This document shows, piece by piece, positions 6,958-9,269 of a DNA stretch of 9,269 bases. The stretch is taken from NCBI GenBank assembly GCA_900550595.1, contig URTB01000040.1, positions 1 to 9,269 of the forward strand, given 5' to 3'. The stretch comes from an uncultured Collinsella sp. (GTDB lineage Bacteria > Actinomycetota > Coriobacteriia > Coriobacteriales > Coriobacteriaceae). The position numbers were made by a program, and so were the translations under genes. How positions within the stretch are numbered: position 1 is the stretch's first letter; every line of letters begins with the position of its first letter. The notes below the pieces were generated by a model that searched no databases, was not told the DNA's origin, and was given only the letters and a program-made list of their open reading frames with translations.

Positions 6958-7683
6958 TTAAACGAGCTTCTTGTTCAGGATCACGCCGTTGGTGGTGTAA
7001 CCCATGCGATCGAGCGCCTCGAGCGCAGCAGCCCCCTCGGCCTCCTTCTTGGAAGCACCGGTGCCGCGACCCTGACGGATGCCGTCGACAAGCACCACAG
7101 CGGTAAAGGTGGGCGCATGCGCCGGGCCCTCGGAGCCAACCAGCTTGTATGCCGGGGGCTCATGGCCGTCAGCCTGCACACACTCCTGCAAAAACGACTT
7201 GGGGTTCGCCGGGTGCTCGGCGCGCTCGGTAGCCAAATGGGGCTTAAGCGTGCGGTGGATGAACTCCGCCGCCGCATCCCAGCCGGCATCAAGGTACAAC
7301 GCTCCCACAAGCGATTCGTAGACGTTCTCGAGCGCCGAGTGAAGACCACGCGCGCCGGTGCCGGTCTCGGAGGCACCAAAGATGATGATGTCGTCGATGC
7401 CCAGCTCATGCGACACCTCGGATAGCGTGGCACCCGAAACAAGCGATACTTTTAGACGCGTGAGCTTGCCCTCATCAAACTCGGGATAAGACTCAAAGAG
7501 CGAACGAGCCACCACGGCGCCCAAAATGGAGTCTCCCAAAAACTCGAGTCGCTCATAGCTCGCCGAAACAGGCTGTCCCTCGACAGCCGAGGGGTGCGTG
7601 AGCGCCGCGCGCAGCAGCACCTTGTTATTGAACTCGTGGCCCAGGATTTCCTGGGCGCGCGTGAGTCGTTGAGATAAAGCCAA
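6958..7683 (-). CDS. rnc: Ribonuclease III
   Basis: RNase III cleaves double-stranded RNA, including rRNA precursors and structured mRNAs. The 241 residues show the catalytic domain with signature ERLEFLGDS (44-52), supplying E44, E47 and D51. E71 sits in DEGKLTRLK, and E123 in ENVYESLVGALYLD. A double-stranded RNA-binding domain follows (about 161-227, PKSFLQECVQ to GASKKEAEGAAALEAL). The residue aligned with E. coli D114 is Asn120 here, although the other acidic metal ligands are present. The start is TTG (7683-7681), only 3 nt after the acpP stop, with GGGAGG 8 nt upstream inside the end of acpP. No internal ATG would preserve the catalytic domain, so the TTG start is well supported. Coupling to acpP is likely. 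Confidence 0.97.
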   Translation of the reverse strand: MALSQRLTRAQEILGHEFNNKVLLRAALTHPSAVEGQPVSASYERLEFLGDSILGAVVARSLFESYPEFDEGKLTRLKVSLVSGATLSEVSHELGIDDIIIFGASETGTGARGLHSALENVYESLVGALYLDAGWDAAAEFIHRTLKPHLATERAEHPANPKSFLQECVQADGHEPPAYKLVGSEGPAHAPTFTAVVLVDGIRQGRGTGASKKEAEGAAALEALDRMGYTTNGVILNKKLV

Positions 7684-7686
7684 GAC

Positions 7687-7929
7687 TTAGGCCTCCCTGG
7701 CATTTTCGATAGCGTCGACGGCGTCAGCAACGGAGTTGAGCGACAACAGGGTTTCGTCATCGATCTCGAGGTCAAACTCATCCTCGATGGCCGTCACCAG
7801 CTGCAGGCGCTCGAGCGAATTGGCATCGAGGTCGTCAAAAGTTGTCTCATCGCTGATCTCGGCAACGTCAACGCCCAGCACGTCGGCAGCAACCTCGGCG
7901 ATCTTATCAAAGATTTCGGAGCGATCCAT
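7687..7929 (-). CDS. acpP: Acyl carrier protein
   Basis: ACP carries growing acyl chains on a 4'-phosphopantetheine arm attached to a serine. The 80-residue protein is the usual length and very acidic. The modified residue is Ser38 in DANSLERLQL, where most ACPs have DSL, so the residue before the serine is Asn37. The helix II-III region EFDLEIDDETLLSLNSV follows as expected. I chose ATG 7929 because GAGGAA lies 5 nt upstream and MDRSEIFDKIAEV fits the family N-terminus; an in-frame ATG at 7944 lies upstream of that signal. The fabD and fabG genes that often separate plsX and acpP are absent here. It is followed immediately by rnc. Confidence 0.95.
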   Translation of the reverse strand: MDRSEIFDKIAEVAADVLGVDVAEISDETTFDDLDANSLERLQLVTAIEDEFDLEIDDETLLSLNSVADAVDAIENAREA

Positions 7930-7963
7930 AGCGCTTCCTCTCATAAGTCGTGGAACACAATGC

Positions 7964-7990
7964 GTTGCACGGGTGGGACCGTATTGCAAC
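7964..7990 (-). other. Leader hairpin upstream of acpP
   Basis: In the minus-strand transcript GTTGCA pairs with TGCAAC, and CGG with CCG, leaving a 3-nt bulge and a 6-nt loop. It would lie at the very 5' end of an acpP mRNA started from the candidate -10 at 8005-8000. It could stabilise the mRNA, or the dyad could be an operator. Neither is shown. Confidence 0.35.
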
Positions 7991-7999
7991 ACGGCTCCG

Positions 8000-8029
8000 A
8001 TTCTACCCCACGATGCATAGCTTGAGCCA
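8000..8029 (-). promoter_or_regulatory. Possible acpP promoter
   Basis: The 116-nt gap between plsX and acpP contains TAGAAT on the minus strand (8005-8000), a 5-of-6 match to the -10 consensus. The best -35 at proper spacing (TGGCTC, 8029-8024) is poor. The gap is far larger than any other in the block, which also favours a separate start here. Confidence 0.3.
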
Positions 8030-8045
8030 CGTAACGGCGCTCTTA

Positions 8046-9062
8046 CTAAACGATACCTTCCATGGAATTGGCAACGCTTTCGATAAGCCCGGCCCGCACG
8101 GCCTGGGCCGCGGCGAGCGTACCGTTTTTAACGGCCTCAACCGACGTTGCGCCATGGCCAATCAAAACGACACCGCGAAGGCCCAGCAGAATCGCTCCAC
8201 CCTTGGCATCGCCCGAGAGCTTAGCTTTAATCTGGCGCATCTGCTTTTTGATGAGCAGCGCGGCGATCTTAGTGCCGAGCGAAGACATAAAGGCGCCCTT
8301 GAGCTCTTGTAGCAAAAACTTGGCAGCGCCCTCGGTGGCCTTGAGCGCAATATTGCCCGACATGCCGTCGGCTACCACAACGTCAAAGTTGCCCGACGTG
8401 AGGTCGGTACCCTCACAGTTGCCCACAAAGCCGGGGACCGCGGCCTTCATGGCCGGGAAGCACGCCTTGGTAAAGATGGAGCCCTTCTCGTCCTCGGTAC
8501 CGTTACCGAGCAGACCAACACGCGGATGTTCGATGCCCAAGACCACGCGGGCATAGGCTGCGCCCATCTGAGCGAAGCGAACCATGTCGTCGACCTCGAC
8601 ATCGGGGTTGGCACCCATGTCGCACAACACCGTAAGACCGCCGGCTCGGTTGGGCAGCGCATTGGTGAGGCAAGGACGCACCGGCTGCTTCTTGCCCTCC
8701 GCCAAATACCTAAACGGCGTCACATACGCGGTAGCGGCAGCCGTCATGGCACCGGTCGAGCCAGCGGAGAAAAAAGCATCCGCATTGCCCTTCTTAATAG
8801 CACGGCAGGCAAGCACAATCGAGGATTTGCGCTTGGTCATCACGGCGCGGATGGGATCATCGCCCATGGCGATGACATCGGGAGCTTCAAGAGCCTCCAC
8901 GCGCGCATGGGTCGCGGCAAAAGGGTTGACGATGTCGGAAGGCCCGACAGCAATGACCTCGATATCGGGATCAGTTGCCAGGGCGGCCTCAATGCCGTCA
9001 AGAACAACCTGGGGCTTCTCGTCTCCGCCCACAACGTCTACACAAACGCGAACGTTACTCAT
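8046..9062 (-). CDS. plsX: Phosphate acyltransferase PlsX
   Basis: PlsX converts acyl-ACP and inorganic phosphate to acyl-phosphate, the donor used by PlsY in the first acylation of glycerol-3-phosphate. It is a peripheral membrane enzyme. The 338 residues include the N-terminal DVVGGDEKP (9-17; usually D-A-M-G-G-D), GDDPIRAVMTKRKSS (67-81), FFSAGSTGAMTAAA (97-110), CDMGANPDVE (147-156), GLLGNGTEDEKG (183-194) and ADGMSGNIALKATEG (231-245), all typical of the family. The ATG at 9062 is preceded by AAGGAG (9076-9071) at 8-nt spacing. A terminator-like hairpin lies only 18 nt upstream. PlsX next to rpmF and acpP is a widely conserved context linking ribosome and lipid synthesis. Confidence 0.96.
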   Translation of the reverse strand: MSNVRVCVDVVGGDEKPQVVLDGIEAALATDPDIEVIAVGPSDIVNPFAATHARVEALEAPDVIAMGDDPIRAVMTKRKSSIVLACRAIKKGNADAFFSAGSTGAMTAAATAYVTPFRYLAEGKKQPVRPCLTNALPNRAGGLTVLCDMGANPDVEVDDMVRFAQMGAAYARVVLGIEHPRVGLLGNGTEDEKGSIFTKACFPAMKAAVPGFVGNCEGTDLTSGNFDVVVADGMSGNIALKATEGAAKFLLQELKGAFMSSLGTKIAALLIKKQMRQIKAKLSGDAKGGAILLGLRGVVLIGHGATSVEAVKNGTLAAAQAVRAGLIESVANSMEGIV

Positions 9063-9080
9063 TTCATATGCTCCTTATAC

Positions 9081-9110
9081 AAAAATGGCCGACTCATTGA
9101 GCCGGCCATT
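9081..9110 (-). terminator. Rho-independent terminator after rpmF, directly before plsX
   Basis: Read on the minus strand, AATGGCCGGCTC (9110-9099) pairs with GAGTCGGCCATT (9095-9084) over 12 bp with one G-U pair and an AAT loop. A short T-run follows, five T in total ending at 9081. It starts 40 nt after the rpmF stop. Only 18 nt separate it from the plsX ATG, so it is either a leaky terminator or an attenuator in the plsX leader. Confidence 0.75.
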
Positions 9111-9113
9111 GTG

Positions 9114-9127
9114 GTTCCAGTTGGAAC
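9114..9127. other. Inverted repeat in the plsX leader
   Basis: GTTCCA-GT-TGGAAC has perfect 6-bp arms around a 2-bp centre. It lies between a TATACT sequence on the minus strand (9147-9142) and the terminator hairpin. It could be a regulator site or a small hairpin. I do not recognise it as a known fatty-acid regulator site. Confidence 0.35.
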
Positions 9128-9141
9128 GGCATCGTATCCAG

Positions 9142-9147
9142 AGTATA
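9142..9147 (-). promoter_or_regulatory. Possible -10 element for plsX
   Basis: TATACT on the minus strand matches the -10 consensus at five of six positions and lies just after the rpmF stop codon. No convincing -35 is found 16-18 nt upstream, inside the end of rpmF. If real, its transcript would pass through the inverted repeat at 9114-9127 and the terminator before reaching plsX. Confidence 0.2.
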
Positions 9148-9150
9148 CAG

Positions 9151-9269
9151 TTACTCGGTAACGATAACCTCGCGGTCCTTGTAGAAACCGCAGCTGGGGC
9201 ACACGTGGTGCGGGAGCTTGACAGCGCCGCAACGGGGGCACGTGGACTGAGCCGCAGCCGAGATCTTCA
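9151..9269 (-). CDS. rpmF: 50S ribosomal protein L32 (C-terminal part, cut by window edge)
   Basis: The last 38 residues of L32 are visible, starting [20 protein letters not shown] and ending in IVTE before the TAA stop at 9153-9151. They contain the zinc-ribbon pattern CX2CX9CX2C (CPRCG...CPSCG), followed by the typical FYKDREV. L32 is a small large-subunit protein of about 60 residues; roughly the first 20 lie beyond the window. Having all four cysteines, this is the zinc-binding form and not a zinc-free paralogue. rpmF upstream of plsX is a conserved arrangement in many bacteria. Confidence 0.93.
   Translation of the reverse strand, partial: KISAAAQSTCPRCGAVKLPHHVCPSCGFYKDREVIVTE

Noticed and set aside
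7930..7992. N-terminal extension of ACP to 101 residues
   Set aside because: The extra residues are unlike any ACP N-terminus. The Shine-Dalgarno GAGGAA is inside that extension, directly before ATG 7929.
8526..9161. A 211-codon plus-strand open frame antisense to plsX, and a 60-codon minus-strand frame at 9059-9241 overlapping rpmF
   Set aside because: Both overlap clearly recognised genes in another frame, and the second spans the terminator. Neither shows a family motif.

Overview
The window is a moderately GC-rich, gene-dense chromosomal segment. It most resembles an anaerobic Coriobacteriia-type actinobacterium, with Collinsella as my best guess from the feel of the protein sequences. 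No 16S rRNA or other strong marker is present, so the taxonomy is tentative. There are no mobile elements, CRISPR arrays, tRNA or rRNA genes.

Right to left on the minus strand, nearly the whole window (999-9269) is a housekeeping block: rpmF (L32, cut by the window edge), plsX, acpP, rnc, smc, ftsY and ffh. PlsX and ACP belong to phospholipid and fatty-acid synthesis. RNase III processes RNA, and SMC organises the chromosome. FtsY and Ffh are the two GTPases of the signal recognition particle pathway. From acpP to ffh the genes are packed with gaps of 3-10 nt or a 1-nt overlap. Start codons are mixed (ATG, TTG, GTG), and several Shine-Dalgarno sequences lie in the end of the preceding gene, so translational coupling is likely. 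The block is interrupted by a rho-independent terminator between rpmF and plsX, and by a 116-nt gap before acpP that holds a possible promoter and a leader hairpin.

At the left end, on the plus strand and convergent with ffh, lies the most interesting locus (about 34-881). It is a fusion of a DUF134 helix-turn-helix DNA-binding domain to a NifX/NifB-type iron-molybdenum-cofactor-binding domain, ending in a His/Cys-rich tail. Two copies of a TGACATATG(T/C)CA palindrome lie upstream, 53 bp apart, and fit autoregulation. Inside the gene, exactly at the domain junction, a near-perfect Shine-Dalgarno sits 7 nt before an in-frame ATG. The gene may therefore also make the metal-binding half alone. 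A 19-bp perfect hairpin (936-979) separates this gene from ffh and probably ends transcription from both sides.

Bases 1-33 contain nothing I can assign. No other stretch over 300 bases lacks a gene.
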